From: Tiliqua scincoides
Lineage: Eukaryota; Chordata; Lepidosauria; Squamata; Scincidae
Assembly (NCBI RefSeq): GCF_035046505.1
Contig: NC_089822.1
Span: 41,581,159-41,645,158, forward strand
Direction: 5' to 3'
DNA length: 64,000 nt
The notes beneath the pieces are model-generated. The model worked only from the letters and a program-made list of their open reading frames with translations, was not told where the DNA came from and did no database searches. Below are positions 10,940 to 24,900 of this stretch, piece after piece (the stretch's first letter is position 1; each line of letters begins with the position of its first letter). The position numbers were made by a program, and so were the translations under genes.

Positions 10940-13436
10940 TTGTGATGCTGTAGACAGTTATGTGGCTTTCCCCCAACTAGTACCATTTACATATATTCTT
11001 ATGATAAAAATATTTTTAATTTTTTCCTTTTTGAGATAATGTGCTGCTTTTTAAAAACATAACCCCCATATAAAATGAGAGGTAGGTATAATTGTAATGT
11101 TTGCTGTGGATGGCCTGTATGTGCAGAGGCATTACCTCTGATTTTTGTATATTGAATGAAGAGAGAGATGGCTGAACTGTTAGCTCTTTTTTGCTCTTTA
11201 AAGAGTTGCTTTTATGCCAGAGATCTTCAATTAGAACAGTGTCTTAAGGGCAGCATAAATCTGATTTGTTATAGCCATGGATTTTTTTTTTAACTTTATT
11301 TGGCTTTCTCTCAGAGAATAGAGGAGTTACTAAACTGGAGAACATTTGATCTTAATAAGAGATTTTCAGTTTAGAGAGGCATGAGAGGAAAGCCATACTA
11401 TTGAAAATAATTAGTTTGTAGTCTTTGGCCAGTTGGGCGAAAATAGCTTGATTCTTTATCACTGATTTCAGGTTTGTGATGTAATTGCAACTAAATTATC
11501 TACTTCTGACTGCCTGATACATAAAGGAATCTAAGCAATGCTTTATCCTGCCTGATGGACATTGACATTTGAAACGTTACTTCCTCAAATACATTGATTC
11601 TCTCTTAAAAAGATATTATCATTGTCTGCTTTAAGATATTACCTTCTTGATTCTTTGGGCCTATCACAGCAGCTATATTCTAAATGGATTTGTCTAGTAG
11701 ACAAAGTGTGTCAGTCGAAGGGCCAGATGCCTCTTAAGATTAAGACTTGTGCTATATATACTGGAAAAAATATAAATTCTAAAACAGAGAGATCTTCCAA
11801 TTTAAACAGATGTGCTTTGTGAACTAGACACAAAGGAAGCAAACCAAACCTCCAATCTAATATACCTTGAACTGGTGCAAAGGTTGCCACTGCTTGCAGA
11901 GAAAGACACACAGATATTACTCATCTGTTGCATCATTTTAACATAGATCTAAATTTGGTCTTTAACTACTGTAGCTTTGGGACCAGTTAAAATGAATACC
12001 TTGAGAGACAAGTTTCAAACCAACCAGATGACATTCTTAACTAGTATCCTTTCATAAAGTTAGGTGTTAGCTGCCATTGTGTTTTTCAAATCTAGTACCA
12101 GATGAAGTGTGGTAGTTACATGAAGGGGTGTAGGACACAGTGCTTAGTAATCAGCTCATGCTTCTAGCTCCTACTTCCAGCTCACCTCATCCTATTTGGG
12201 GTTTAAAGTATTACAAGCATTCTTGCTGCTACTTGGCCAGGAAAACCAGACAGAAGGACTGCTTGGGGAAACCTCCCTCTCCAAACCCTTTGTGGTCTAA
12301 AAGTGAGACAGTAGCAAAGGCTGGAGGTCTGAGAAGATAGGGCAACCAATTTCCTCCAGGTTAAAATAGTAACCATGAAAGGATTTTATTTTATTAACAG
12401 GATAAACCAAGCAAGAAGGGGAAAAGGCAAAAATAAGGATGGAGGTTTTGAATAACAATGGAGCGTTCAGGTGGATGGATTAAGGCAAAGGTTGGCATGG
12501 AGGCTTAAAGGCATGCTGAAAATAAAGCAGAAGACTAATGCAGCTAGTTGGGTACTTTCCCTGCCTTAGATACTCATACTAGTCCAGGATTATAGTCCTT
12601 ACAGCCACACCTAGCTGAGCAAGTGGGCAACCAAGCCAATGCATCCAGTTGACAGGGTGACATGGGTGACAGTTGACATGGGTGACAGGGGAACACTGAG
12701 CCTGAGAAAAAACAGTTAAGCACAATGTCAGTCATGACAGACTATTTTATTTTACTTGGTACCCTACAGGGAGTCAGAAATCTCTTGCTAATCTATCATC
12801 CCTGGCAAATCATCTAGAGATTTACCAGTAGAACCAATCTACCTTCTGCCCACCCTTGGTTTGCTATAGTTACCTCAGGTCCTCCTTAGTTGTGAATAAA
12901 TTTCTGTAGCACCTTCAATATGCATAAGCTGCTTCATAGGCTTTGTTTTGCTCATTCTTGTAGCAACTGTGTGCAGGTAGATCCTTAAGGTTTCCATATG
13001 CCTGGATGGCTAACTTTAAGATGATCTATGCCCAGTTAATTCCAGCTTGAATGAGCACATGAATCCATGTCTCCCACATCAAAATCTATCTACCAATGCA
13101 GCCAATGCTGGGAGCTACCTTCTGACAAATTTAATAATAGTCATATCTTGCCATCTTAAGTAACTGCAGTACATTTATATCCTTTGTGTAGAATAACATT
13201 GTACACACGATACTGCATTGCATTGCAGTATCAATTTGAAATCTCAGTAAGGAACTAAACTATTTTTTTTTCCTGAACATCAAAAAATCAGACACTGAGC
13301 ATGAAAAACAGCATATCATGTCATACAATCTAGCGTCCAATTTTCATGAACTTCACTGCTATTATTTTTCACTAAAGAGATTGTCACCCTTTCTGCAGCT
13401 ACATTACCTTTGTCACAACTGCACAGTTATTCATTA
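10940..13436. other. No gene recognised; small tandem repeat
   Basis: AT-rich sequence without recognisable exons. At 12652-12693 the unit GACATGGGTGACAG is repeated imperfectly. Some of the missing FAM81B N-terminal coding sequence could be here but nothing convincing was seen. Confidence 0.45.
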
Positions 13437-13444
13437 CATATAGT

Positions 13445-13648
13445 CAGTGGCATAGCTAGAGAAGGTGCAAAGCATTACATTTTGCAGGTGCTTGAATGTG
13501 CCATGCAAGTGGCCCCTCCCCCTCATCGATGTTGACCTCCATTTTGCTCCCATGCCCAGAATGGCTCCGAAGGGAAGGGGCAGCTTGCATAGTTTATTCA
13601 GGCGCCTGCAAAACTTAGTGCCTTGCACCCCCTCTAGCTACACCACTG
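13445..13648. mobile_element. Foldback hAT MITE (GTGGCATAGCTA family)
   Basis: The ends CAGTGGCATAGCTAGAG and CTCTAGCTACACCACTG are inverted. The whole 204 bases is close to one palindrome, so both strands translate to nearly the same nonsense peptide. Flanks CATATAGT (13437-13444) and CACATAGT (13649-13656) differ at one base, fitting an 8-base hAT duplication. Two more left ends of this family are at 44045 and 44221. Confidence 0.8.
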
Positions 13649-13813
13649 CACATAGTGCTGAAAGCAGTTAATTTTCATTAATTAAAAAATATTCAATTGA
13701 ACACAGTATAAAGCTTATGTGCTTGGGGAAGATTTACATGATCCTAAAGCTCATGTAATATTATGCAACATGCAAGATGAGCAGGAGAAAAGAATTACTG
13801 CCTATGCATGCTT

Positions 13814-14124
13814 TGGTCGGTCTGTGGAACTCCTTGCCACAGGATGTGGTGCTGGCGTCTAGCCTAGACGTCTTTAAAAGGGGATTGGACAAGTTTCTGG
13901 AGGAAAAATCCATTATGGGGTACAAGCCATGATGTGTATGCGCAACCTCCTGATTTTAGAAATGGGTTTTGTCATTGCCAGATGCAAGGGAGGGCACCAG
14001 GATGAGGTCTCTTGTTATCTGGTGTGCTCCCTGGGGCATTTGGTGGGCCGCTGTGAGATACAGGAAGCTGGACTAGATGGGCCTATGGCCTGATCCAGTG
14101 GGGCTGTTCTTATGTTCTTATGTT
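13814..14124 (+). mobile_element. CR1/L3-like LINE 3' end
   Basis: The fragment begins in the LINE's C-terminal coding/3' region (CTGTGGAACTCCTTGCCACA, then TTTAAAAGGGGATTGGACAA) and ends GGGGCTGTTCTTATGTTCTT. It is the same family, opposite strand, as the longer copy at 28747-29985. It ends 43 bases before the first FAM81B exon. Confidence 0.8.
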
Positions 14125-14167
14125 TGTCTACTTTCTTGCTTTTCCATGATGTAACAATAATATTTAG

Positions 14168-14452
14168 CTTACGCTGAACTCTGTATTCTATATGGACAGG
14201 AGTTCATCTTTCTTGCCTGCAATTCCTGCTGTTTCTGGAAGCAGAATGCATTCTCTTGAAGACCGAATATCCAATCAGGAGAGGACCACAGCTGTTCTTC
14301 TTGATCAGGCCTTTCGGATCAAAGATGGCATTACATCTTACTTTCAGGGAAATAAAAGCTTTCAGCATGAAGACACTGCAGCCCGCCAACTACTGGAGAA
14401 TCACATACAGATTATCACAAGCATCGTTAAAAAGCTGAGCCATGACATTGAG
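14168..14452 (+). CDS. FAM81B: FAM81B exon (first recognised)
   Basis: This exon codes 95 residues in phase 0 and includes [24 protein letters not shown] and [13 protein letters not shown], all close to human FAM81B. The acceptor follows TTTAG, whose TAG is in frame, so the reading frame is closed just upstream. Either an upstream exon is spliced on at 14168, or translation could start at the in-frame ATG at 14192. The match to the human segment EYVDKSHAFLP reaches back before that ATG ([11 protein letters not shown]), which favours splicing. The donor is GTACCT at 14453. Confidence 0.92.
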
Positions 14453-15422
14453 GTACCTCCACATTTCGCATTACTGGCTATTTGTTCAACTCTAGTTTGT
14501 TCGTAGCTCTGTGTTTTTCAATCCAGATGGGTTTACTTAATGGTATGATACTTGTAAAATATGTATAAGGTTTTTGTTCTTCCCAGGAGGCAGCAAGTCC
14601 AGCCAGTTAGCTGTCAGCATCTGCCTTCCGTCCTAAGTGCAACCTTATCTGCTTTATGTCACCAGTAGGATAGGAAAGTCTCAAACTTGGCTTGTGTCAC
14701 AGATATGTTTCCCTAAGTCCCAAGTAAAGGAGACCATATAAATAAGGGATCTGAGTTAACATGAATGTCCCCACTTTTTTTAATAGTATAATTGAGATCT
14801 TTGTTAGCTCAAGGGCATTTTCAGCTAATAGACAATTTCCAGATATTTAATTTGGGCTCTGCTTTGCCCTTTGCCTCCCCGATACATAGGAACAGCTCTA
14901 CTGCCATTGTGGAGCTCTTTCAGTGCAATTCTCAGGTACAAATATCTCAATGCCATGATACAAAACTTGAAAGAAATTCCAGGGCATGCCTGAAACTTTG
15001 AAGTGACAGCAGAAGGTTCCCTTCAGACTGTGATAACTCATAGCCGTTCTACACATTTTACAGAATATGGTGGTTGAATTCTGGACGCCCCACGTACTTC
15101 ATAATGATATGTGATATAGAAAGCTCCCTTTCTCCCCAGTGAGCTAGCTTCCTACATACAGTAAGGTTTTTTTGTTGTTGTTGTAGAGGGCATTCAAAAA
15201 TATCACTCCATCCTTCCTCTATAATCTTAAAATCCAGAATTGTAGCACCTCAATGTACCAGCACCATCCTTTTGGTTTTTCCTCACCCAGCCTCCTTTAG
15301 GATTCTATAGAAAATTTCCCCTTATCTCATCATATACCCCTGTACACTGTATATGTCAGCTGGGGTGGGAGGATGGCAATTTTTTAGCCCAAAAATGTAC
15401 AAGTGGACATCCATGAGTCTAA

Positions 15423-15468
<46 letters not shown>

Positions 15469-15933
15469 TTTATGAAAGGTTTTCTGCCTCAAAATTGGTT
15501 TTTATCTACACATTAAAACAGGAGACTGATGTACTAGTCATGAATAATTTGGGCCTTGGCATAGAAAGTCACCAGGGAGAGTGTAGGTTAACAGCCCTCC
15601 TCTCAGAGTCATAACAATTGTACTGATAGAACCATTAATGATATTCAACAGGAGGAGGTAAATGGAGAAGAGTCATAAAGGCACAATAGATTTCTCTCCT
15701 CAGGAAGCAGCAGGATAACCCAATCCACGCTTGGCCCATAGAAAACAACAAAACCATTAATGGAATAGACACATTCTATTACAGAATGTCAAACTATGGG
15801 AAGAAATCATAATTAAAAGTGTTTTTAAGGAGTACTTAATGTTAGTTCATTTATACTCATGAATTAACAATGAATCAGTCAGAACAAAGTGAATCCTGAC
15901 AAGGAGATACCATTCTCTCTATTATTCTCTCTC

Positions 15934-15967
<34 letters not shown>

Positions 15968-18900
15968 GGATTCTGAGAATTAATAGCAACTTTAGGAATG
16001 AGCCCTTTCACTAGAAATTAGACTCGAGGGCTAACCTGCAGTGCAGGTAGCATCAGCCGGGGGATCTGTGGCACCCTTAGACAGGAACAAAACAGTCCAC
16101 AAGCCTGGGCTATGGCACTGTTGACCTTTATTGTAATATTCCTATTACAATTGAGTAGCAGGACAGCACTTGAATACATACACTGTCTTGCCATTATATG
16201 AAAAAACAAGGAACTTGACTCTAAGGTGCTTTGCTCCTTCCCTTTTGGATCGCAGCAAAATTTCCATTTCCACGATTCTAGCCACTCTGTCCCTCTTGTT
16301 CAACTTTCATTCTGCTCTCAAAGCTGGTTCATTCTGCTGTTAGTCTTGAGACCCACTGACATTCCTTTTCAAAGACAAGCCATGTGATTAGGTCTTGAGG
16401 ACCCTTCCCACTTCGCCAACTTCCTACTTCTCCAACTGTTTTGGACCCAGACAAGGAGAGTAAAAAATGCGTGATCATAGAGTTAGCTGTATACCTGTAA
16501 CAATCTGAGAAGCCTGCTACTCCCTTTCTAAGGTATGGAAGTTAAGCTTAAGCACAAAAGTACACTGGTGAAACCACTAGGTCAGTGTTTCTCAAACTTG
16601 CCGGGAGATTTACTCCTGGGGTAAGTCTTTGCGGGGGTGGCGGCGGGGGCAGAGGCAGCAAAGCGATCCCCAGGATCACACCCCTGCAGGGGAAGGGCGG
16701 GCTATTTTTCAACTAACCTTACGTGCTCCCAGGGTCCAGGGGGCGTGGGGAGCCCTGCGGAGCCCTTTCAGGGTTCCCCGTGGCTTCTAACCAGTGAAAG
16801 TTCCAAGCGCAACGAAACCGGAAGTTCCACTTCCAGTGTTTAGAAGCCGCAGGAAACCCTGAAAGCACTCCGCAGGGCTCCCCACACCCCTGGACCCTGG
16901 GAGCATGCAAGGTTAGTTGAAAAATAACCCCCTTCACCCGCAGGGGCGTGATCCTGGGGATCACTTTGCTGCCTCTGCCTCCTGCCCCCGCCCCTTAAAG
17001 GGAACCGGGCATCATTACACGAACTGGTGGGTCGTGACCCACCAGTTTGAGAACCACTGCACTAGGTTATTTAGTCTCAAGCAAGGGGACCATTCTGAAC
17101 AGCCTTTGTTCATTTCGCTTAGGCTTCAGTCTAAACACACTTACCTGTAAGTAAATCCCATTGAGCTCAATTGGACTTACTTCTGAGTAGATTTGTATTG
17201 GATTGAATGCTAGTCTTGTTTAACATACTGTTCATAGAATAGCAACTCTTCCGATTCCAAACTGAGATGCCCAATTTAAGTAATAAAAGCTGTTTGTATG
17301 TTTTTAATCAAATGATAAACTGAATACAATACGATTGAATACAATATGAGTGAATACAATCGGCACATGCCCCTCACAATCCCTTGAAATTATAGATGTT
17401 GGAGAGGCAAATAAAATCAAGAGATAATGTGACATCAGGAACTAACTATGCTGTGCAAAGTCTGGATCATAAACATCTGCAGGGAGTTGGAGATCTACGT
17501 GGAAGAGTGGCTAGGTAAGTTCAGCACAATCTATTATGGAAATCTATACTGAGAGTGACTTGGGCTCATTAGCTCTCATTTCCAAAATTCTAATAATTGT
17601 CACACAGTGGCTAGACTTGAATTGGTGCTCCTCCCTCACCCATATCAATTTCTTCAATTGATTTCTCTCCTCTCCTCTGCTGTTTCAATTTCTTCTCTCC
17701 TCTGCTGTTCACCTCTTTTAAAAGAAGCACTTTCTTTCCAATGCTCAAAGGTGTCTGCAAATCAGAGCAAAAAATGCAGTAACCTGGTAGTTTAAAAGTT
17801 CACTCTGGTCCCCTATAAATATTTCTGAAGTCACATGAAACCTTCTCATCTCTGAGTTGCTCTCAGATGGATGGGGAAACATCCTATAGGGGTCTCCAAA
17901 CTTTTCAGTACGGGACGCCACATAGTGTATTTTACACATTTTCACGGGCCCCAAAAATCAGTTTTATGAATGAATGAACAAAATTTAAATGAATGAATAA
18001 GTTTTACTAGGGTCTTTATTGTAATCAGCATGATATGATTCAGAACAAAAGAGAAATGTGATAATTACAAAGAAACAATTCCGAACTTAAACTGAGAAAT
18101 GATATATAAGGAATAAAAATGCCAAACATTAGCAAATGCTCTGGTAAAAAAAAGGTTGCTGTGGGTTGGATAAAAAAATCTTGTGGCAGGCTGGATGTGG
18201 CCCCCAGGCCATAGTTTGAAGACCCCTGATCTAAAATGTAAAAAGGAAGGAGAAAATGAACATGCATGTGCCTGGGCAGAGAAATGAATGTGTGTGGATG
18301 AATGGACAAATGGACAAAAGGAGCATGTGTGAACCTGGATGGGTGGGATGTACATGTGTGGATGCATATACAGAGGAAGGAATCTCAGTGGCCTAGATGG
18401 GTGGAAGTGTGTGTGAATGGATCAAAGGATTTCCATGTGCTTGGATGGCTGTGTTGTGTGTTGTGTGTACATGACATTATATTTTGTGCCTGGCGTCACC
18501 CCTTCAGTGGTCATTTTGTGTCAGCTTCCACCCCTTCAGCAGCTCAGTTGTGACTATCCCTATCCCCCCCTTTTGTGATGGGGCCTGCCACCCATTCTTG
18601 AAATTCCTAAGGTGCCTACAGATTCCACAAAGTTGGGGCTCCCTGATCTAACAACTCAAACACTCCTTCCTGGCAGGGTGCTCATTCTATGGGAAGCCAC
18701 CATGCCATTGGCCTGCCCACATGGTTGGATCATTTTGATGCAGCCTCCAAGCAGCTGAGAAAGTATGTCCAGGGCACCTGAAATACGTGGGAAATAGCAA
18801 CAAATGGGTTGCTTGTGGTAGTTAGACTTTTCAACGTCTTGGCTGAAAGCAGAACCAGCAGTAGGATCACAGAATTATGGAACTGAAGAGAAACAAATGT

Positions 18901-21900
18901 TCTTGCTGTCTTTTATACCAATATTAAAATTACCCCAAACTGGGTAGGTATGACATGGGGGACCCATTTCAAATAATGTTATAGTGCTTAAAAGTGCTTT
19001 TCACATTTGGTTATAGATTGGCACAGAAATAGGAATTACAGGGATCAGCAATGAAAAATTAGGCACTTTCCTAAATACAGAGCTTGCAAGATTTTGAATC
19101 ATTAGCATTGTTTTAATTCCCAGAGTTATTTTATCAAGGCCAAGGCCATCTATCTTTTTGGTTGAAAACAGAGCAAATCTCTAGGCTCAGCACAACCTTC
19201 TGACATTGCAGTGCCATGGCTGGCTTTAGCAGCTGCTCTTCAACGATCAATTTTTAAATGGAGCTAAGGGTGAATAATTGCTTTTAGGTTAAGCTAGAGC
19301 ACAACAAAATGATTTATATCACAATACATAATCACTTTTTGTGTATTGCCTTCTACTAGCGTTTTCTTACAGAAATGTTGAGCTGGCCAAATTTGCAAAG
19401 CTGAAAAACCACCAGTAGAAAAGATTAAAGAAAGCACCTGTGACAGCTATCAATAAAGAACTTGTCATTTGGCAGTTCAAACACAATTATCCATTAATGG
19501 AAGCTGAAGGACAAGTTCAGAGGTCATAATTTTCAGGCAGAGAAGGACTCACAGGTATACTTGGAAGCAACTGAAAATGTAAAAAATTGTACTCTTCCTA
19601 TATCTGTTTAATTACTAAAACCACTCGTATCTCACTTTCTTGTGTGAAAATCTACAAGGCAGCTTTCAAAATTTCATTGCAACTCAGTAAAATGTAAAAC
19701 AACAAGCCAAAAGACAAAATATACAGAGAATACAGCTCATCAAGCCATTAACAACAATAAATTAGAACTATCACAGATTTCTAAAAGGTCATCAGAAACA
19801 AATTGTCTTCAGCTGCCTGAAGCCCATCAGCGAAAGAGCAGAGAAACTTTCCTAGGGGAGTAGTTCCATAACATTAATCATAATACTGAAAAGGTCCTAT
19901 GTTGCTCTGCCACCCACCACATCTCGGACAGAGCTGCATGATGGAACAAAGCCTCTGCAGAAGATGTCCATGTTTGGGTAGGAAGAGATAGTCCTACAAG
20001 TTTTTGAGGCCAGACTGTTCAGGACATTAAAGGTCAAACTAGGACTTTAATTTGCACCTGGAAACCAATGCCGTGGATGTAAAATTGGTGTTATATGCTC
20101 GGTACAGTCTGCTCTGTTCAATAAGCCACATTCTGTGCCAAATGTAGTTTCCAGACACTCTTCAAAGACAGCCCCACCTACAGCACATTGGTTGGGTATT
20201 TCTGGGTAAGTCAAATTGCTAAATGCATGAACTATAGGGTTTTCCTGGGAAGGAGAGGTGCTAGTTTGGGTGGATATAAGTGGATATACTTTCAAGATGG
20301 TGGTGAGAGCAAATAGTACTGCGAAAATTCTGCCACTGTTAAGATAGCCACGTGTTTTGTCACCAACCTTCACTTCTAGATGCGATGCCAGCATTGCAAA
20401 ACTCTCAGGAGATACGAATATCATCAGGCATGAGATTCAAAAACTAGAGAAAGAAATTCATACCATCCAGTCTACTTTGGAAAATTATGCTAATAATGTA
20501 GAGATGAAGGTGAGCTGATCTGAAGGGAAAATGTGTTATTTCAATCTGTGAGGCATGTCAGACATTACCCAGTCTCTCATTTTGTTCAGACTTTCATGTT
20601 AATGGAAGACGAAGACAAAGCATTCAGGTAGGGATATCCTGTATCTGTGATGTGTTGCAATGTTAGGATTTGGTGTGCCTGAAGGGATGCTGCACCATCA
20701 CAACTACCTGCATTACATTTCTCACATTTAAAAACTAAGCACTGTACAAAGGTGTATAAGCTTACTCAAATTTAACAGAATGGAATTGTAAGGAGACTCA
20801 ACCCAGGTATTGGAATTGCATTCTTAAAAAGAAACAAACCCAAAAGCCCATATCACATCATTAGAATATGATAATATAATATTATATAATTGTTGGCAAC
20901 CTTCAGTCTTTCGACTATGGTATCGCGCTCTGAAAGGTGGTTCTGGAACAGCGTCTAGTGTGGCTGAAAAGGCCAATCCGGGAGTGACAATCCCTTCCAC
21001 ACTGGGAGCAAGTGCAGTCTGTCCCTGGTCTGTCTCCCTGGCTATGGGCCTTCCTTCTTTGCCTCTTTGCCTCAGACTGTTGGCCAAGTGTCTCTTCAAA
21101 CTGGGAAAGGCCATGCTGCACAGCCTGCCTCCAAGTGGGCCGCTCAGAGACCAGGGTTTCCCACTTGTTGAGGTCCACTCCTAAGGCCTTCAGATCCCTC
21201 TTGCAGATGTCCTTGCATCGCAGCTGTGGTCTACATCACAAGAGCAGTGATATTTTGTTTTCAACTTTGGCCTATGTAACGGAGAACTATGGGCCAGATA
21301 GTACTATAAACAATGATAGCACTACAGTTGATCATCTCAAAATCCTCCAACTGGGCCATACACTTTCAGTACTGGGTCTGCTACCACCTGTTGTTTTGGA
21401 TACCAGCTACCTATCCATCAGGCATAGGATTTTCCAACCCGGGTATCCTCAACTAGCTTTGCTACCTCAGAGTGGAACCCATGCCCTAACCATGCCCAGC
21501 CGTATTTCAGAGGTGGAGTTTCATAGTACCACAGAGCAGTGCTCCTCAAAGTGGCGGTCCATGCTGATCCATAAGTCATTGGCTGCTGGTCCCCAGTGAA
21601 TTTCCAGGAAAGAAAGAAACAATAGTAATATGCATAAACATGATCCTGGTTCCTGGCACCCTGGGAAAATAACTACTGATCTGACACATCAAAGAGTCTG
21701 AGAAGTGCAGTGGTAGAACACCCTTCCCAAATAGCAGTCTGATTCAAGCCCTCTTTAATGCACGCTCCCCCAAAACATTGTGCCCACAGTCTTTTAGCCG
21801 TAAGTGCACCTAGGAGTCCACCTACATTCTCTAGAATTTAAAGGTAATCAGTACTGCAATATTATTATATGTGATATACTAATGATTACATTTCCACAAA

Positions 21901-24900
21901 CTGATGGAAAGACTTTTTTCCCCAACAAAACTAATTCTGAGAAAAGCTCTTAAAAATGAGCTTGCCTGACATTCTGCCTCTTTCCATTGTAACAGCAGCA
22001 ATAATGTGCATTTAATGTAAGTGTTGGAGCTCTGCCGCTTAAAGGCTGTTCCTTGTTGAATTCTCATTAGGTAATGCAGCTATTAGGAAAGCTTGAGACT
22101 GCAAACTCAGAGCAAAACTCCAATCTGAAGGCAGTGCAAGGGGATCAGCACCATGAATTGCAGCTCTTGGATCTCAAGTAAGTGACGGAAGCTTTTTAAT
22201 TTTATTAATGTGCCTGCTAGAGGGTTTTAGAGGGCTGGACTTGGCAGGAGAGAGCAAAACAGAATCATTAATTTACTTGCATTTGGGAATTCTGGCAGAC
22301 CAGTGAAGAGAAAAGTGCAGCAGAAATATCTGAAATATGACAATATCAGTTTCAAAACTAATTGCCAGGGTGAAGCTCCACTAAACAGCCCTGTTCTCTC
22401 CCACAGCAAATGTTATTTCTCATAGTTAAAGGCAAAGCAGGGAATGCACTTTTTCACTTTGTTGTGATATTTACAGCTCACATATGCCCAGAGATGAATA
22501 CGTACCAGGGTGCCTTTCCTTCATAGGTTAAATTGTCACATTATGGAGAATAGTACATACAGGGCCAGCCTAACCATGAGACCCACTGAAGCAACCTCCT
22601 CAGCCTGCAGGTTAGAGAGGCAGTAACCAAGGCCACCTGTCTATCTCTCTATCATCATGGAAGTGCCTACCCACTTGTGACTACTGTTACCAGGGCTGGT
22701 TGCCTGCCCACACGTACTCCTCCCGTTCTACCAATGTGGCAGGGAAGAAGTACAAAGAACTCCTCCCCCTCCAAATTTACTGAATGTGTAAAAGGTAAAA
22801 GAGCAGAAGAGGAAATAGAGAAGACAGCAGTGAGGAGACTTCTTAGTTTAGATTACATAGGGTGCTTTCGGTTGAATTGGTCTCTGCCAGTCCCATGCAA
22901 TGCATTGGGAGCAGTTCAGTACCAGCGGATGTTGTTTATTCCACATAAATGGTCTTCTGTGTTGAACATGGGTTTGTCTTTTGTGAAAAGGCACATGCTT
23001 TTTTTTCCTGGACATGTCAAGGAACTCTTTACACAGGGCCTATTCTAGGCACATGAGATACTTCCATCCACTTTCTCTCTTCATGTGGCATCATTGCCTT
23101 TATACTGTATGATTCCTATGATTTGGAGTCTAGCTCAGGCACACTGATAAAACTAGAGTCATAAACAGAGAGCAACGCTTAAGGCCCCACATTCAGCAAA
23201 ATCACACTGTAGAATCCTTCTTTGATGATACCACTGCAAAATGCAGAGGGAAGGCTGAGCTGGCATCTCTGTCCTTGATGTGGTATCTTCTACAGGTGAC
23301 ATTTTTCTATGAAAAATACACTCGAAAAGATCCCTCCCCTACATTCTGCTGTGATGAAATCCAGGAAGGGCTCTGCCATGTGATTTTACTGAACATGCAG
23401 CATTTCTCAGTTCATGGTATTTTATCCAAGCTTCATGAATTCTTTAATACGAAAGCCTTGTGTATTATTTGGCCTCTCCATTTTTTTGTCTCAGCCTCTC
23501 ACTCTGTTCGAAGGACTTATTTTCTGCTGAGTGTCTTAGCTATGTATGATGGAAACTGTCAAACAAAAAACTGCAGATCAAAATTTACCAGCACAATTTC
23601 AGTTCAGGCCAACCACAAAACCACAGAGATTCAGTTAAGAGTGAAATATAGCCCTGAATCACCACTTACTGCTCACATTGCAACTGTATGCATGCACACA
23701 AGCTCCTATACCTGACTAATCCCTTCGTTTGCATTAACACCAAGGTTTCTCATATCTATTTCCAGAATGAATTTCAGCATGTACATTTCAGAACTTGGTC
23801 TGTAGTGGAGAAAGGTGTGGGTGTGTGTGAATAAGCAGGGTGGCACACACACAAGCTGGGTTTAAACTGGCCACTGTTGCTGCTTCCATAGATCTGGATA
23901 CTCAGGGGAAGGGACCCCAGAGGATCCAAGAGCCTACCAGTTGTCTCAGCCTCTTTGCTGAGGGAACTGGGTTACTTTGGGAGCTTGCCCAAGTAGCTTG
24001 CCTATGGGCACAGTGACAGCTCTCTTGGAAGGTATTAAAGGAAGTGAGCTGGCCCATGATCCATCTTCCCCTCACCTCAAGGCCCCAGAACTTCATTTCC
24101 CCCCTCAGCCTGTGCTTAGGAGGTCAGCTTTTCACCACTCCTGTAGTTCTATTGCCTCATTTACTTCTCATTGTTTATACTTTCATCCATATGCATAACT
24201 GAGACCTTTATAATCTGCTCTCTTTCCTGTACAATGAACCTTCAATTTAACAGACTTCAGAAATAATGGACATTGCCTGCTTCTTTAAAACTACTCATAT
24301 ATTTTGTGCATATGCTGGCATGGGAGATATGCATTGTTATAAATGCACTTGGATTTAACTTAGTTTTGAATCATCACCTCTTCCCTGTATTAATCCATTA
24401 AATCGAGGATTCACTGTACTTCCATTGCCACACACTTTCTCTGTTTCACCTACCTCACATGGTTGTTGTGAGAACAAAAGGAGGGGAAGAACTATGTACA
24501 CCACCCTGAGTTCCTTGGAGGATGGGTGATATAAAAATCTAAAAAATAAACAAAAATTAGGTGTGCTTATTTCAAAATGGCATCCGTTTTTCCCTATCAG
24601 CTCTTGTTTTGGAGATATGGCATACCTACCTTAGATGCTGATGGACAGATGACCAGTTGAATAAGCAATAAGGTGCCTATGCCATATCTCCAAGACTCAT
24701 GACTTGACTTGAGTCATGGAGTTGCTGACTCAGGACTCAACTCAAGACTTGGTGCTGTGACTCCAACACATTCCTGGTATTTAGTGGTTGCTAAACAGAA
24801 CCCCATAAAAAATAACCTGTTTGACATGTAGTTTAATATTACAGTCACTTTTACACTTAAAAGTTTTAGAGGTGTAAGAAGAATTGGAAAGGCCTCCAGT

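Noticed and set aside
21012-21599. 195-codon open frame on the + strand
   Set aside because: Its first part is the antisense of the LINE zinc-finger fragment at 20885-21232 and the rest has no recognisable content.
23275-23715. 146-codon open frame in a FAM81B intron
   Set aside because: It has no known motif, and the flanking FAM81B exons join in phase without it.
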